Source: Eleginops maclovinus (taxonomy: Eukaryota > Chordata > Actinopteri > Perciformes > Eleginopidae). From it: a stretch of 64,000 nucleotides of DNA. Under the pieces are notes generated by a model, which ran no database searches, was not told the origin of the DNA, and worked only from the letters and a program-made list of their open reading frames with translations. The translations under genes and the position numbers were made by a program. This document shows positions 35,886 through 47,651 of this stretch, in pieces. The stretch covers positions 8,579,016-8,643,015 of the forward strand of contig NC_086368.1 of the NCBI RefSeq assembly GCF_036324505.1, written 5' to 3'. The stretch's first letter is position 1, and each line of letters starts with the position of its first letter.

Positions 35886-37313
35886 GTCTTCCTTACCTTT
35901 ATTCTCATCATGAAATGCTTTGAGCGGTTAGTCAACCCTTTTATCACCTCCTCCCTCCCTGACTCACTGGACCCCCTGCAGTTTGCCTACAGGGCAAACA
36001 GGTCCACGGATGATGCCATCTCCCTCACCCTCCACACTGCCCTCTCCCATCTGGACCGGAGGAACACTTACGTGAGAATGCTGTTCATTGACTACAGTTC
36101 AGCATTCAACACTATTGTGCCCTCCAAGCTCATCATTAAGCTCAGGGACCTCGGGCTCAACAGCGCCCTCTGTGACTGGATCCTGAGCTTCCTGACGGGC
36201 AGATCCCAGGCAGTGCGGATGGGGAACATCACATCCTCCACCTTGACCCTCAACACCGGAGCCCCTCAGGGTTGTGTGCTCAGCCCTCTCCTCTACTCCC
36301 TGTTCAAGCACGACTGCGTGGCCACACACAGCTCCAACACCATCATCAAGTTTGCTGACAACACGACCGTCATCGGCCTGATCACAGACGGCGAGGAGAA
36401 GGCGTACAGAGAGGAGGTCAGAACCCTGACATCTTGGAGCCAGGACAACAACTTCCATCTCAAAGTCAGCAAAACAAGGAGCTGATTGTGGACTACAGGA
36501 AGAGGCAGAGAGAGGCACACACACGCATCACCATCGACAGGACTCCTGTGGAGAGAGTCCTGACATGGACACATCACACCAGGGTCATATCCAAGATGGC
36601 TCGACAGCGGCTCTTCTTCCTCCGCAGGCTGCGGAAGTTCAACATGGACTCCAGGATACTCTGCAACTTCTATAGGTGCACCATCGAGTGTATCCTGACT
36701 GGCTGCATCACCGCCTGGTATGGCAGTTGCACCGCCCTCAACCGTAAGACTCTACAGAGGGTGGTGAAAACTGCTCAGCACATCACCAGGACGGAGCTGC
36801 CATCCATGGACGACCTCTACACCCAGCGGTGTAGGAAGAAGGCCTGTAGGATATTAAAGGACCCCCATCACCCCAGCAACAATCTGTTCTGTCTGCTGCC
36901 GTCTGGCAGACGGTACTGCAGCATCCGGACCAAGACCACCAGACTCAGAGACAGTTTTATACCACAGGCTATAAGACTGCTGAACTCCTGAGCTCTGTGA
37001 ATGTCTACTCACATCTGTTTATACGTAATATATGCATCTGTCTATACCTCCTCATACAACAGTGTAAAGTATTTAAATAACTGTACAGTATATTTAAATA
37101 CTTTCAATTTATTCTACAAATGTACCTATTTTACATCTTTATTGTTGTTATTGTATATATTTTCTTGTCTAATTTTTGCACTTTTTTATTTATCTTATTT
37201 GCACTATGTATGTGGAGTTGTTGGAGGAGCCTGGGATATAAGATTTTCATTGCCAACATATATGCTGTATCTGCTCTGCATATGACAAACAAAACCTTTG
37301 AGCCTTTGAGGCT
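35886..37313 (+). pseudogene. L2/CR1-like LINE, 5'-truncated, nested in the hAT element
   Basis: The plus-strand reverse transcriptase starts at [10 protein letters not shown]. It includes [24 protein letters not shown] and [12 protein letters not shown]. The catalytic block reads F-A-D-N-T-T, so the second aspartate is lost. A frameshift near 36,478 moves the rest into another frame ([26 protein letters not shown], stop at 36,991). A piece of the thumb region after P-V-E-R-V is also missing. The 3' UTR ends with CCTTTGAG octamers, the same tail as at 18.95 kb. Dead copy. Confidence 0.88.
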
Positions 37314-38265
37314 TTGGTGTTTACCCTAGCTAGCTATCAATGGCATTCTAGGAGTTCTTTGTTCTACAAAAATAAAAATAGTAACAAAAAAAATGTTTGT
37401 TTTTTTTAAATGAAGAAAAGGTTCCATTGCATCTGCTATTCATATTGGACCTAGACATTGTTCTATCCTAGGCAGAACTAATCTAGTTCATCATACAGGC
37501 ACTGCTGCCTGACCCTGTGCATTCTATTTTATTGTGGCCTACTGAAGATTCAAACCAAAATTTGCTCACAAGTGTTCCTCTCTAGTTCATCATAGAAATG
37601 TTCATCAGAATATCTCAATTTTGCACTTCAATTGGTTTTTCCCCTTTTTCATGGGGTAACCCCATCAGATAACCCAGAGGAAAGGAAAATTCAAAATAAG
37701 ATCTTATCTTTGTCTTGCCTGTTTCTCATAGACAAAACTAAGGCCAATTTAAGATCAATATGAGATTTTGACCACTTTCCTACTTCTTAAATTTGGCTCC
37801 TAAGAAATTGATTTCTCTTGTCTCAGCCCAATCCCAATTTAAGATCAATTTGAGATCTTCAAATGCTCTTCTTTTTCTCACGCTTTTCTCAACCTTTATG
37901 TTGTCTGACAAAATCAGCTCTAGAGATAACAGTAAGATCCAAAAGAAAACTTGATTACATTTCTGGTCTTAAAATTGATCTATTCTTTTGCTTATTATTT
38001 GTCCTAAGGCGGTGTTTAGGAGAAAGAGGGCAGACTTCCGTAAGCTCTAAATAAGAGTTGATTTATTTCTTACAAGAAAAAGAAAAGACAGTTGTAAACA
38101 TCAACATTTTCCTCTGGGAATGGCCCCGGACCCCCCTACAAAAATTGTTCCCAGATTAAACAACGCCCTTGTTTACACCCTATTTAGGAAAAGCACCATT
38201 TTTGTTGTTGCCCACCCAAATGATCCAAATGCCCACCCAACGATGACATCTTAGTAACACCTCTG
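37314..38265. other. 3' non-coding part of the hAT element
   Basis: Sequence between the nested LINE and the right terminus. It ends with two GCCCACCC words before the terminal repeat, mirroring the GGGTGGGC words at the left end. No open frame of note. Confidence 0.5.
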
Positions 38266-38273
38266 CAAACAAT
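38266..38273. repeat. 8-bp target-site duplication, right copy
   Basis: CAAACAAT directly after the CCTCTG terminus. Identical to 30,455-30,462. Confidence 0.85.
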
Positions 38274-40900
38274 AGTCATGCTTTCCTGCAGAGTTCAATA
38301 TAAGGTTGGAACATGGTTTGAACTGAGGGAAACCCAGTCCACCAGAAATGTTGCTGTATTCAGGACGTTCAGCATCAACCTCTTTTGAAATATAGAATAA
38401 ACGTAGCAACCAGGTGATTAATGTTCACACATATCCAAGAGAAAACTACGAAAAAAGCGGACGCAATGCCGAGCCAAAACTGGGGCCGTGCATTTGTAAT
38501 ATTTTTGAGCTGGGGAGTGTAGGCCAACTTTGAATGTTGAGTTAACTAAAGCCATTAAAAAAAGCTCAAAGCTCATTAAATTTGTTGTTGTAATGCCAGT
38601 AAATTCTGGTTTACATGTTTATCTTGAGCCCATTTTTGTGTCCTGTTTTTGTTTTCATTTTTTCCGTGTGGCACCATTGATCATAAGCTGAATATATTTT
38701 TAAGTGCTCCTGATTGCCATGTGGAAACTGATAACTATCGCAAGATTACTTTGATGCCAAAGAAATATTTAAAGTGCAATTATTCTCAGACAAGTTCTGA
38801 AACTGAGAATGTTGTGTCCTCAGGAAGTGTGTCGCATTGGCTAAAATGAATGTGATTTTATCACTATGACCACGTCATTTATTAAATGGATGTATGGTGC
38901 GTGAAACCAAAATGTCCTGACCCTCGAGAGCAAAGGTACCAATATCTGGCACCATGGAACATGAACACTTGCATTTAACATAAGCCCCACCTCCACTCAG
39001 CTCGCTCATGTAAATGGAGAGGGGGAAATACTGGTATTATAGATTCTGCTTTAAGCACATTTTACAACTTTTAGACCTTAATAATAAAAAAAAGAAGGCT
39101 TTAAAGTCTTCATGCTGGGTAGTTTATCCAGTTAAAAAAATATGCGGACTTACAGATATCTCATTACCAAAAATATTTTGGGGCCCAATTATGTCACTGA
39201 CTGACACGGTTGTAGTACAAACTTTGGCCATTACCAAATTTAGCTTCAACTGAGTGAGGGTAAACCTCACATCCCTCCATCCCTGGGATGTCTTTGTCTC
39301 AGATTTCTTTTGTCTTTGTCCTGTTTAGCATTCATGTCCATCACAGACAATATCCTGCTGTTTACCCATGGATAAAATTGCGTCCCTAACCGATGAGTTC
39401 AGTGAACATTTTATTCCCCACCCTCTCCTGTAATGGCAATAGCCTCCTAATAGAGCAGATACCTAGTAGCCTAACATTTTAAAAACTTTAAAATGTGCAT
39501 ATTTAATCTGTATTTGTTCTCCCTGTGTATCATTGTATCTCACTATTTGATTCTGTTTGCCTTCTCCCCTATATCACTGTAACCAAAGATTAATCCTATT
39601 TTATAGCCAGATGGACCTATATGACGTCTTGGTTTCAGCAGCATGGGATTACCGTCTGATTACAAGCATGTTTTGTAACTGACCCAATTTTATAACATGC
39701 TATTGTTGGATTAGATACAGATGGGGAAACAATAGCTTTTTAGCAAATAGAGTTGTTTAGTAAGACTTGATGAGGGCTGTTAAATCATAATCTTGCCGTT
39801 TCCACAAAAAATATATTGTATCTTCAGGGACCAAGTGGATAAATGTAACCAGATGTCTGTCTGACCAGATTTTACTCCACATAAAACTGCATGCTGTCAT
39901 TTATGCATGCAGTAAGTTCTAGGGAAGAGGATGTCTACACCCCTCGAAGGCTGTTTAGGAATAAGTGGATCACACCAGTCACTCATTACTGAAAATTAAA
40001 GAGTCCTTTTGTTTTAGCAGAATTTCTAGTGGCCACTCATATGCCATTATCTTGAACAAGCATGACAACAAGCTCTCTGTCCTGATGTAAGAGGACCATC
40101 TCCGTTAATTGCTATTTAATGAGGCAAAGTTGTGTTTTAATTGGGGGGAATTATCAACCCGGAGCAGTCTTTGGGAGAAGGGATTTGAGTTGAGCAATCA
40201 GGTTAATTGGATATTAACTGTACTCGCCAAGTAATTCTTTCACATCATCAGATCAATGTGTGTTTTTGAAAATTCATCCAAAAGTTAATGTGCAGAAACA
40301 GAGATGTTGAGGGAGTGCTCTATGATTGGTTTTCCACCCCTCCCAGTCTCTTGGAAATGTATATTTGTTTTATCAGTGGATTGGATCAATGTTGAATCAC
40401 AATGAACCCTTCATTCAGTTGCCTACTCTGCCTCTACGGTTAAAGCCCTGATCTCAGACCTATCTGACAAACGCACAGAAAACGAAATGCAAGATTAAAT
40501 AAAGATGCTGTCATTTTAATGTATTATCTCAGGAAACCCCCAAAGGATTGGTACGGCAAAGCCGATGAGACCAAAAGGTCACTTATCTTCACCGGATAAA
40601 ACCACTAAGCCACAACCTACAGTATGTTAACTCCATTGTTTTTCAGTTTTCATTTCTTACAGGTGCTACAATGTCCGGTGTGTCACTCACTGTATTATTT
40701 TTTAACTCCGTCTTACCCGGGGGGGGGGGTATTCTTAACTACTTCACATTCTTGTGGGCCTACCTAAGTGTTCTATGTGAAAAAATGACATTACAAAATA
40801 TTTCAGTTTGTAAATATTTTACTGTGAGTACTTTATTTTCAGTACATTTGGAACTGGACTGAAAAATGCAAAATGATGGAAAAAACTAAAAAAAATATTT
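38274..40900. other. No gene recognised
   Basis: AT-rich non-coding. A block at about 40,104-40,250 (GTTAATTGCTATTTAATGAG, TTTTAATTGG, GGTTAATTGG) is rich in homeobox-type words and is not obviously a repeat. Nothing else seen. Confidence 0.3.
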
Positions 40901-40920
40901 TAAAAAATCAAAGTAGGCCT

Positions 40921-41069
40921 AGTTGTCTTCTTCAGGGTGCTGGTGAGCCATGCCACATGAACAATTCAAAATGGTGGATTCCCTCCATCCAAACAAAATA
41001 TTTAAAACAAATTCCAAACAGGGCTGAAGTAGTTGTCCTCTTCAGGGTGCTGGCGAGCCATGCCAGATG
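40921..41069. repeat. Direct duplication of 39 bp within the second hAT relic
   Basis: AGTTGTCTTCTTCAGGGTGC (40,921) and AGTTGTCCTCTTCAGGGTGC (41,031) start two 39-base copies, 110 bases apart, with three mismatches. On the minus strand both encode G-M-A-(R/H)-Q-H-P-E-E-D-N, the C-terminal end of the transposase frame. Confidence 0.7.
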
Positions 41070-43259
41070 TGGAATGTGCTGCTCTTCTCCCTTTGGCAAG
41101 CCAGGTCTTCACATATGGCAAAGGATTCCACTGGTTGGTTGGGGGGCCAACTGTACTGATGAAGAGAAGGTTTGCAGCATTTTTGGTCGTCAGTTTGCTC
41201 CTGTACTCAGTAATGATATTGTTCATCGCGCTGAACCCCCTCTCACAGTCTGCATTACTTGCTGAGAGGGTGTCTACTGCTATGCACAACTTTTTCATGT
41301 TGCTTGGAATGCTTCTCCCCCCACTTGCCTTATATTCAACAAATCCAAGGTGTGTTGTTTTCTCATTTACATGTAGAGTATGACACAAAGCCCTCACCTC
41401 ATCCTCTCCATGTCTGGGATTGGCATGATCCCATTTCTTTGGGTCAAGGGCTGCCATTTGGTTCATCAGGGTGGTGTAACTTTCTTTTCTTTGAGCTGCA
41501 ACACTGGCCTGTGCTCTGTTGGCTGTGGTTGTGAAGAGCCTCTCATTCAAACTGTCTGCCACTGCTTGGATGAACTTTGATGCATCAATGATGGGGGACC
41601 TGCCGACTTTTAAATCTTCTTCCTTGAATTTCATGTCTTTCTCGGCCTGACTTGCCTCAACTGCATGCTGTCCTGGGTATGTGATAAGGCTTCCTATCCT
41701 CTTGGTGTATGTTAGCATGATGTCATGAGCTTTTGGCAGAGTGATCCCCCTGTTCTGAAGTATCTCAGAGAGATTCTTCAGTTCCATCAGGACATCAGCC
41801 ATCAGAGCAAGATTTTTCACAAAGTTGATGGAGCACAACTTAGAGAGCAAGCCTTGAAATTTGGCCCTCTCTCTGCCATCTTTTGTGCGGTCTTCTGATG
41901 CTTCACGGAAGTGCTGTGCCAGTGCTCCATAGGAATACCAGACTGCATTAACAGCTCGCCATGAGGAGGCCACCCATCGGACATTGAAGACTCTTCCGAT
42001 TCTTCTCAATGTGATATGGAGATTGTGGGCGCACTCACTCAGCTCCCGCATGCTTTTTGGGGACTGGCTGTATAATGTGTACAGGGCATCAAGGAACGCC
42101 TGGAAGTCCTTTGTCCCTCCAGTGGCTTCCAATGCCTGAGCCACCGCCAGCTCCAGCCTATGATTCAGGCAGTGCCATAGAACTATATTTGGGAAGTCAT
42201 CTTGGAGCAGCTTCCCAACGCCTGACTTCACTCCCAGCATCACATTGGCCCCATCACTGCAAAATCCAATAAGCATCTCCTGCAGGAGCTCCATTGTGAA
42301 GCCATTGTTGTTGTTGTTTGATGTGAGCAGCAGACAAATTGTCCAGCTCAATCAAATCTAAGGGAAAAGCAATGGGCTCCATCTCGCCGTCAATGCTGGC
42401 CTTTAAAAACACAATCAGTGTCGATTTGTGCCCCACACTGGTTGACTCATCAGCCAACACAGTAATTTTACTTTTATTTTCAATTATCCTCCTCACAATT
42501 TGATGTTTCATTTGAGTTGATACATGGTCAATTATGTCAACACAGACTGTCTTGCTGTGCAGAATGCGACCTAAATTGAGTGAATTTGCTTCTTGAAGAT
42601 CAATTAATTTCTCAAAATCTGTTAAAGGCTTGTCATGTTTGGCAACAAAATAAGCGGTCCTGAACACTTTGGCAGTGGCCTCAAACGCAGACTCCTGGCT
42701 GGTGGCATTCATGTTTAAAAGGATCTCTTTCTGTGCAGTTTTAAGAATCTTAACAGCTTCATTGTCGGCTGCAGATTCTCTGTGCTCATGAAAGAGATGA
42801 CAGCTGCACGGTCCTTGAATGGCCACATGGGGCGATATTCCCCTCTGCCCAATTGCTTACGATATTAACACCTCGAGATGCGCTGACACCAAGGCCCTTA
42901 ACATCACGGCATGAGATGCAGCCAAGCATGCCATTTTGGGCATACAACCATTCGTTTTTTGTTCTCAACTGTTCAAATTGCTCCTTTGACCAAACAGGGG
43001 GGTAAGCGGTAGACCTACTTGCAGCAGGCCCAGCATCACTTGTTGACGGTCCTGCACCTGCAACGTTACTCTCATTCACACTTGCGTTCTCATTCACTTC
43101 CTTCGCGCAAGGGACTGCATGCACCGAGCCATCTGTTTTTCTGACTTTTTCCTGATTTTCATTTTCAATAACTCGGTCCTTTCTTTTAAATAGCTCGGTT
43201 ATTCTTTTCTGCATTCTTTTATCTCTCCGTATCACAATGCTTTTCTTCACAGCACGCAC
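41002..43259 (-). pseudogene. hAT-family transposase relic (KIAA1586/ZNF862-like)
   Basis: Three minus-strand frames follow one another: 43,259-42,786, 42,826-42,254 and 42,351-41,002. The first has a basic N-terminus and a C-I-S-C-R-D-V-K-G-L-G segment. The second contains I-T-V-L-A-D-E-S-T-S-V, with the first catalytic aspartate. The third contains F-C-S-D-G-A-N-V-M-L-G-V (second aspartate), H-C-L-N-H-R-L-E-L-A-V and S-N-A-D-C-E-R-G-F-S-A-M (catalytic glutamate, dimerisation domain). The frame changes near 42,800 and 42,310 mean it is broken, unless short introns, which I could not define, join them. A hAT-type end at 44,174 belongs to this element. It is unrelated to the hAT element at 30-38 kb. 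Confidence 0.82.
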
Positions 43260-44100
43260 TTCCTCAATCAGCTTCTGAAAACATTCCCATATATTGGCTG
43301 TCTAGTTGATACACTGTAAATATTTTAACACGTGATAATGTAAATATTACAGGGAGTGAGAGGGCTCATATGAATACTTTTTAGGGTGTCAGGAAAACGC
43401 TTGCTTACTTTACAAAGCATGCTCACATTTAAATCACAAGCTTACGGTCCTGTAGCCCACTAAAGCGGACGCTCTGCTCAGCTGTGCCCCCGTTACAAAC
43501 AGCGTGAACAGCCTATTTGAAGAAGAGTAATTTATTATTTGTCCGAGTAGAAGACATGTCTCAGTATGCCACCCAATCACAAAAACATGAAGTTTTTGAA
43601 AAGCCGATTTAACATTTCGCTGACACAGTTTTCAAGACGAGAGTCGAGACGACTTCATTCACTAGAACTAACTGCGGAGCAAGCGCGGGCAGGAGATGGA
43701 ATCAAACGGAACGCAAGCTCCAGAAAGGCACCAACAGAAAGACCAAAATATATGGGATATTTGCAGACGTTTTGAAAACTGATTACCATAGGCTACTGGG
43801 TGGCTTTCCCATTAGTACAATTTAGTACCATTATTTCCAAATATTTTTTGTTGGGGTCTGAATAGGGGTGGATTTGAAAGCGTCAGTCGATGCAATTGGA
43901 AGCTGAGCATGCAGGAGATCCTTTGACTAATGACTATTTTAAGCAAGCCAAGCTGTTATCTTCATCGGAGCTGGTCCAAAATGACATATTGTGGGTAGCC
44001 TAGATATGTTTTCTTCTTAAAAGGCGTGCGTTACTGCATTTTTTGGATTTAAAAAAAAAAAAAAAATGTATTCAACATAATAAACCCTTATCAAATCTTA

Positions 44101-44174
44101 CCGGTGCGCCGCACCGCCGCGAAATCTTTTACAGGAACGCAGCACCGCCTCGCACCGGCTTACTTTCACCCCTG
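44101..44174 (-). mobile_element. Terminal repeat region of the second hAT element
   Basis: Read on the minus strand it starts CAGGGGTGAAAGTAAGCC and continues as a GC-rich stretch with several copies of GGTGCG. This is the form of a hAT end. It lies on the 5' side of the transposase relic at 41.0-43.3 kb. I found no matching partner end on the left. Confidence 0.6.
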
Positions 44175-44211
44175 GCAAACAAGAGAAAAAGAAATAGGAG
44201 TTTTGTTTTGC

Positions 44212-44703
44212 CATGAGGCCTTTAGCTTTGATTCCGGCACGTATTTTCTGTGGCATCATTTCCACATGCTTCTGCAATCTCACAACATTTATTTCTGTCT
44301 TGCGTTCATTTTTTGCCAAGATCTTGTATTGATGATGGGAGTTTCGGACCACTGTGCAAAGTCTTCTCCAGCACATCCCAAAAATTCTCAATCGGGTTCA
44401 GGTCTGGACTCTGTGGTGGCCAATCCATGTGTGAAAATGATGTCTCGTGCTCCCTGAACCACTCTTTCACAATTTGAGCCCGATGGATCCTGGCATTGTC
44501 ATCTTGGAACATGCCTGTGCCATCAGGGAAGAAAACATCCATTGATGGAATAACCTGGTCCTTCAGTATATTCAGGTAGTCAGCTGACCTCATCCTTTGG
44601 GCACATAACGTTGCTGAATCTAGACCAGACCAACTGCAGCAACCACAGATCATAGTATGCCCCAAAAGGCTTGTGACCTTTTTTCTTTTGGCCGGGCAGT
44701 GTA
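44212..44703 (-). pseudogene. Tc1-like transposon, internally deleted copy
   Basis: The minus strand encodes Tc1-family transposase fragments. [18 protein letters not shown] and [15 protein letters not shown] include the second aspartate and the final glutamate of the DDE triad. The C-terminal I-K-A-K-G is shifted to another frame near 44,310-44,390. The N-terminal half, including the DNA-binding domain and first aspartate, is deleted: the catalytic part runs directly into an end at 44,676-44,703 (CTTTTGGCCGGGCAGTGTA), which is followed by AT repeats. Different Tc1 family from the copy at 15 kb. Confidence 0.8.
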
Positions 44704-47193
44704 TTTATATATATAAATATATATATTTATTACAGTGTGCCTTTTCTTACAATGTGAAATTACGCAGTATTTTATTGATGTTTGCAATGGAAATTAAGTA
44801 ATCTTGAATTTAGGAGGCTCTCCAGTCTTGCCTGGGGAAGTGAACTCCTTTCTGCAGGAAATCTTCATCCTGTGCCTGAGACAGCAAATGTTCCTTGACC
44901 TCTGATGCAGGACTTGACATAGACCTGTCTCATAAGATTTCTCTGTCCTTTTTAATATATTTCAATGACTCCTTTTTGGCTTTAAAAGCTCATTAAACAT
45001 TATCTTGGAACCTTCTCTCTACCCTGGGTTGTTTAGGATACAGGAAGAGGAATTGCACTTGTGTTTTCTGTGTGGATCAACTTCGGCATGCTGCTGTGGA
45101 GCTATAGAAGAGGGTTTAGGTGCTGGGTGGGGGAAGGAAGGGAGGGTTAAAAAGGACCAGAGGGGATATGTGTGAGCCAGTAGACTACAAAAGAGTTCAG
45201 CTTTTTTTTGTTTCAAATCTCTGCTTTCAGGAAACGCAAGGGGAAAGAAAAAGGGCGGAGAGTTCAAAAATAGAAAACAACCAGTTTGATAAAAATGCCC
45301 AACAACACTTGATAGCTCCTTCAACACTTCTTTCAAACATTTGATTTTATTTAGACATGGATAGTGTTGTTACACCTTTGGTATTCCCATACAATACACA
45401 CATTTTCTATCAATTTTCTTTGTTTTTCTATCTATCTTTGTTAACAGGAAATAAAAATACAAATGTTGTCTTGAAATGCTGAACTTTGAAACTTTCATCT
45501 GGACCTGAATGAGAGGTTCTTTTCACCGCTGCGCAGCAAATTTCTTATCAGGGATAGTGAAGATGTACTGCACACAACCCAACCCCATAAAGTCACCATC
45601 ACTTTGGCTCTATCTTTCTGTCTGTCACCCTCGTTCTTTTTTCTCGTCCAGCCTCACCCTCACTGTGCAGCGTGCTCTGACTGTTTCGGTCACAAGAGGT
45701 TGTGAATGTCCTGACAACATGGCTGCCTGGGGGGTAAATCTGGTTCAAAAAAAGTTTCTTAGGGAACACATTATTGTTTAAACTGTACAATAGAATAGTC
45801 AATATGCAATTTAAAATGTGTCCCTTTTTTTAATCGTGAAATTAACCCTCTGGATTTGTGCAGAAAACTCTTCTGCCATCAAAATGGCCCAAATGCTCTC
45901 AACTGTTCAAATTGTCCTTACCAAATGTTGTCCGGGAAAGGGACAGGAAGAAAACCTAGAGGACACCACACCTTGAAGAAAAAAAGGAAAAAATGGCATG
46001 GGTGCCATTTTTATTAATGAACTATTCTGGTTGTGGTTGGTGCATAAAATGTTAGATACATACTTTTCTCAAGTGGGCCTTCTACAATATGTTATATTTA
46101 AATTTAGATCACTAAGAAAGGAAGTGGGAAACCGGATGTAGACCCTGCTTTCCACTATCAAAGTCACAGATTTTGAAAAGCCTGTGATCCATCCAGTCCT
46201 CATGTCGCCTTTAACAATATTGTTTCTCTCCCACATTTAGTACTTCAAGTCATTATTCCAACAACTCATGCATATCCGGAAAGCACAAAAAGTCTAAGAT
46301 TGTGGAAAAGCAACTATACATTTCTCATGATGACACACCCATTGGTTAGCCAAACCATCAAACATTTGCTGTCCGTATTAAACTTGGAAAAATAATAACA
46401 CACATATTTCCCAAGAGGGGATTTTCATTTGGCTTCTTAGTTGATCTCAGAGACTTCTCTATAACAGTTATTCAACTATTACAGTTTTTTTCCTGGTATT
46501 GGGAGTCAAAACAAAGTCAACTATCACGGGAATTTCATATCTTTGATACTGTTTGTATTCTTGTCCTTCATCTCTGGGAATTTGAAATGACTTAGAAATA
46601 GGTTTTTCTTTACCCCTGTAAATAATATTGTGACTTAAATAGGCCTAAATGTTATCTGCCAACAACATTGTCTTTTAATCATTAAAGTCGTCATATCTGA
46701 AAGTACCTTCAACAAACAAATATGATTAACTATGAGATATGAGGACTGTCTTTCTCAACACTGTGTTCTCTACTGATTCATTATTTCTTCTTCGCATGGT
46801 TAACAATAGCGCATGAAAATATGCCACAACAGGAGAGCAGAAAAAAAAGTGCCTCCTTATCATTAGCCAGCACTTGGTCTTGGTGAAGCAGCGAGTGAAA
46901 TGAGCTTGGCTGACATCCATGGACAAACACACAGCAAAAGAAGTCACAGCTGCATTTACATAGTGGAAATCCACCGCACAATCTCTGACTCAAATATTTA
47001 TATCCTAGCATGACATCACACCAAATAATTGTGGTTTTGTTTTACAAAATAAAAGAACATTTACCTTTGTCTCTTTTTTATGTGTCATAACAGTCGTTCT
47101 GGTTTATGATATTACTTTGAAAGATTCAAAGAGTAATTTTGTTTGGTGGCGAGGTAATGTGAATAATGTGGGATCTTGGTTTTGTATGCTTTT
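44704..47193. other. No gene recognised
   Basis: Starts with a short TATATA-rich tract (44,704-44,733). The rest is AT-rich, with short open frames lacking family motifs. Confidence 0.35.
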
Positions 47194-47651
47194 AAAGAGG
47201 AAATATGCTCCTATTGAGTTTTATATTTGTATTCTGTGCCTCTTCTGTGTCATATTTCCATGCTTTAATGTTCAAAAAGGTCTTTATTTTTCTCATACTG
47301 CCTGTGCTCCAGCACTTCTTTTCACCCTCTGTCTGAAACCAGAGCCCACATGGCTCTGTTGTGATTGATCCACCGCTTAAAGGTCCAACCCTACCTAGCC
47401 TACCATGTACAATGTGTAGCACTAGGGAATAGAAGCACAAGTGTTATAAAGTGATGTCACTATGTCACAGAAGCAAAACAAGAGTCCAATGGAGGTGTTT
47501 CAGGAAGGGGCGAGGATAATGTGGGAGAGAAACTCCCTCTGGAGGGAACTTTGGGATGTTAGCCTTTGCAGACCCTCTATGCACAAAAACCTATCTAACA
47601 TACGTATTTCCAGAAGGGGTAAACCTCAAAAGCATTATAGGGCCCCTTTAA
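47194..47651 (+). mobile_element. MITE-like element, family A
   Basis: Starts AAAGAGGAAATATGCTC and ends AGCATTATAGGGCCCCTTTA, imperfect inverted repeats of about 16 bases. The interior shares long blocks with the copies at 9.8, 51.2 and 62.4 kb, for example TTCAAAAAGGTCTTTATTTT, AAACTCCCTCTGGAGGGAAC and AAAAACCTAT. No transposase. Confidence 0.8.

Larger units (their letters stand above)
30463..38265 (+). mobile_element. hAT DNA transposon, full span, interrupted by two LINEs
   Basis: The left end reads CAGGGGCGTGTCTACG. The right end, read inward on the minus strand, is CAGAGGTGTTACTAAG. The shared pattern CAGRGGYGT and an internal GGGTGGGC word near both ends are typical of hAT termini. 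An identical 8-bp duplication (CAAACAAT) flanks both ends, the hAT hallmark, so 7.8 kb moved or grew as one unit. The plus strand carries the element's own transposase at 33.4-35.6 kb. A minus-strand L1-like LINE (about 30.78-33.07 kb) and a plus-strand L2-like LINE (about 35.89-37.31 kb) were inserted afterwards. Without them the element would be about 4 kb. Confidence 0.85.

Noticed and set aside
36099..36524. Minus-strand open frame of 141 codons
   Set aside because: Antisense to the L2-like reverse transcriptase.
38265..44182. GCAAACAA occurs at the right edge of both hAT elements (38,265 and 44,175)
   Set aside because: Only at 38,266 is it paired with a matching left copy at 30,455. 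At 44,175 there is no left partner next to a hAT end, so I treat the second occurrence as chance.
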